Source: Arabidopsis thaliana
Lineage: Eukaryota > Streptophyta > Magnoliopsida > Brassicales > Brassicaceae
DNA length: 64,000 nt
NCBI RefSeq assembly: GCF_000001735.4
Contig: NC_003070.9
Coordinates: forward strand, 23,049,971 to 23,113,970
Direction of reading: 5' to 3'
The notes beneath the pieces were generated by a model that was not told the DNA's origin, made no database searches, and saw nothing but the letters and a program-made list of their open reading frames with translations. This document shows positions 62,963-64,000 of this stretch, piece by piece (the first letter of the stretch is position 1; every line of letters starts with the position of its first letter). The position numbers and the translations under genes were made by a program.

Positions 62963-64000
62963 ATGTTGTTGTTTCCTTCTACTTCTTTACGTCTCTTCTT
63001 CTTTCTCTTCCTCTTGTTCTCCTCTTGTTTCTTACAGATTAGAGGAGATGATGATGATGATGATATAAGCGATGATAATATCAAAGTCGACCCGAGTCTC
63101 AAGTTCGAAAACCCAAGTCTTCGACAAGCCTACATTGCTCTTCAATCATGGAAACAAGCTATTTTCTCTGATCCTTTTAACTTCACTGCTAATTGGAATG
63201 GCTCTGATGTTTGTTCCTACAACGGTATCTTTTGTGCTCCTTCTCCTTCTAGTCCGAAAACTCGAGTTGTTGCGGGTATTGACCTTAACCATGCGGACAT
63301 GGCTGGTTATTTACCTCGTGAGCTTGGTCTTCTCACTGATCTTGCTCTCTTTCATCTCAACTCAAACCGCTTTTGTGGAGAAGTACCTCTCACGTTTAAA
63401 CACATGAAGCTTCTCTTCGAGCTTGACTTAAGTAACAACCGTTTTGTTGGGAAGTTCCCTAATGTTGTCTTGTCTTTACCTTCCCTCAAGTTCTTGGATC
63501 TTCGGTACAACGAGTTTGAAGGTAGTATCCCTTCGAAGCTATTCGATAAAGAGCTCGACGCGATATTCTTAAACCATAACCGGTTTATGTTTGGGATACC
63601 CGAAAACATGGGAAACTCTCCGGTGTCTGCTCTAGTTCTTGCGGATAATGATCTTGGAGGTTGCATACCGGGAAGTATCGGTTTAATGGGAAAGACTCTC
63701 AACGAGATCATCCTCTCTAACGATAACTTAACCGGTTGCTTACCACCACAGATTGGGAATCTCAAGAATGTGACGGTTTTCGATATCAGTTTCAACCGTT
63801 TAAGCGGTCCATTGCCATCAAGCATTGGAAACATGAAGAGTTTGGAACAGCTCAATGTTGCTAACAATAGATTCACAGGAGTTATACCAAGCAGCATTTG
63901 TCAGCTCTCTAACCTTGAGAACTTCACTTATTCTTCCAACTTCTTCACCGGTGATGCCCCGAGATGTGTGGCTCTTTTGGGAGACAATGTGGTGGTTAAT
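62963..64000 (+). CDS. LRX2: Leucine-rich repeat extensin LRX2, 5' part (346 codons, truncated by window)
   Basis: Open from ATG 62963 to the window edge in one frame with no stop. The first about 25 residues form a signal peptide (LRLFFFLFLLFSSCFLQ). An acidic run (DDDDDD) follows. The LRR N-cap has paired cysteines (WNGSDVCSYNGIFC). About ten LRRs come next, for example LFELDLSNNRFVGKFP, ALVLADNDLGGCIPGSIG and VFDISFNRLSGPLPSSIGNMK. The C-cap cysteines begin at the very end (FFTGDAPRCV). The extensin domain with Ser-Pro repeats should follow beyond the window. LRX1 and LRX2 act together in root-hair cell wall formation; LRX proteins bind RALF peptides. A TTTTATAAAG (62821) some 135 bases upstream may be its TATA box. 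Naming LRX2 rests on neighbours and on the LRR domain alone. Confidence 0.9.
   Translation, partial: MLLFPSTSLRLFFFLFLLFSSCFLQIRGDDDDDDISDDNIKVDPSLKFENPSLRQAYIALQSWKQAIFSDPFNFTANWNGSDVCSYNGIFCAPSPSSPKTRVVAGIDLNHADMAGYLPRELGLLTDLALFHLNSNRFCGEVPLTFKHMKLLFELDLSNNRFVGKFPNVVLSLPSLKFLDLRYNEFEGSIPSKLFDKELDAIFLNHNRFMFGIPENMGNSPVSALVLADNDLGGCIPGSIGLMGKTLNEIILSNDNLTGCLPPQIGNLKNVTVFDISFNRLSGPLPSSIGNMKSLEQLNVANNRFTGVIPSSICQLSNLENFTYSSNFFTGDAPRCVALLGDNVVVN

Overview
The window is a stretch of a compact dicot nuclear genome. Its proteins match what I know of Arabidopsis thaliana chromosome 1 around SHOOT MERISTEMLESS: the order ALE1, THA8-like, STM, RING, ACO2, CLMP1, HT1, MIF4G, DUF506, CDS1, LRX2 is the order I recall, and reconstructed lengths agree with the known proteins (STM 382, ACO2 320, CLMP1 751, HT1 390, CDS1 421 residues). 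Genes have short GT-AG introns, A+T-rich intergenic DNA, plant TATA boxes and plant retroposons. Identification rests on recognition, not on a database search.

Layout. 0-8 kb: a candidate proline-rich micro-ORF (+), the ten-exon subtilase ALE1 (-) and, divergently, a two-exon PPR protein of the THA8 type (+). 8.8-11.8 kb: STM (-), four exons. 11.8-22.6 kb: about 10.9 kb without a convincing gene, the long 5' flank of STM, holding a LINE tail and small poly(A) insertion scars. 22.6-23.2 kb: an intronless RING-finger gene (+). 23.2-32.4 kb: a second gene-poor stretch of about 9 kb with two tRNA-type SINE candidates. 32.4-37 kb: ACC oxidase 2 (+) converging on the chloroplast-clumping TPR/PB1 protein CLMP1 (-). 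38-50 kb: the kinase HT1 (+), a short eIF4G-like MIF4G gene (+) whose reading frame looks damaged, and a transposon-rich zone with three LINE C-terminal fragments and one complete-ended non-autonomous CACTA element (46144-47875). 50.4-59 kb: a plant-specific unknown protein (-), a DUF506 gene (-) and CDP-diacylglycerol synthase CDS1 (-, eleven exons). 59-64 kb: a SINE with a likely target duplication, a frameshifted DEAH-helicase remnant, and the first 346 codons of the leucine-rich-repeat extensin LRX2 (+), cut by the window edge.

The genes do not form a pathway. They are individually regulated nuclear genes covering embryo cuticle signalling (ALE1), meristem identity (STM), ethylene synthesis (ACO2), plastid positioning (CLMP1), stomatal CO2 response (HT1), phospholipid synthesis (CDS1), root-hair growth (DUF506, LRX2) and organelle RNA processing (THA8-like). 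I found no new multi-gene system. The less ordinary signals are the MIF4G gene with a broken exon junction and a LINE-derived tail, a perfect 29-bp inverted repeat next to it, the CACTA element with its 3-bp target duplication, and at least ten very short poly(A)/poly(T) insertions flanked by direct repeats.
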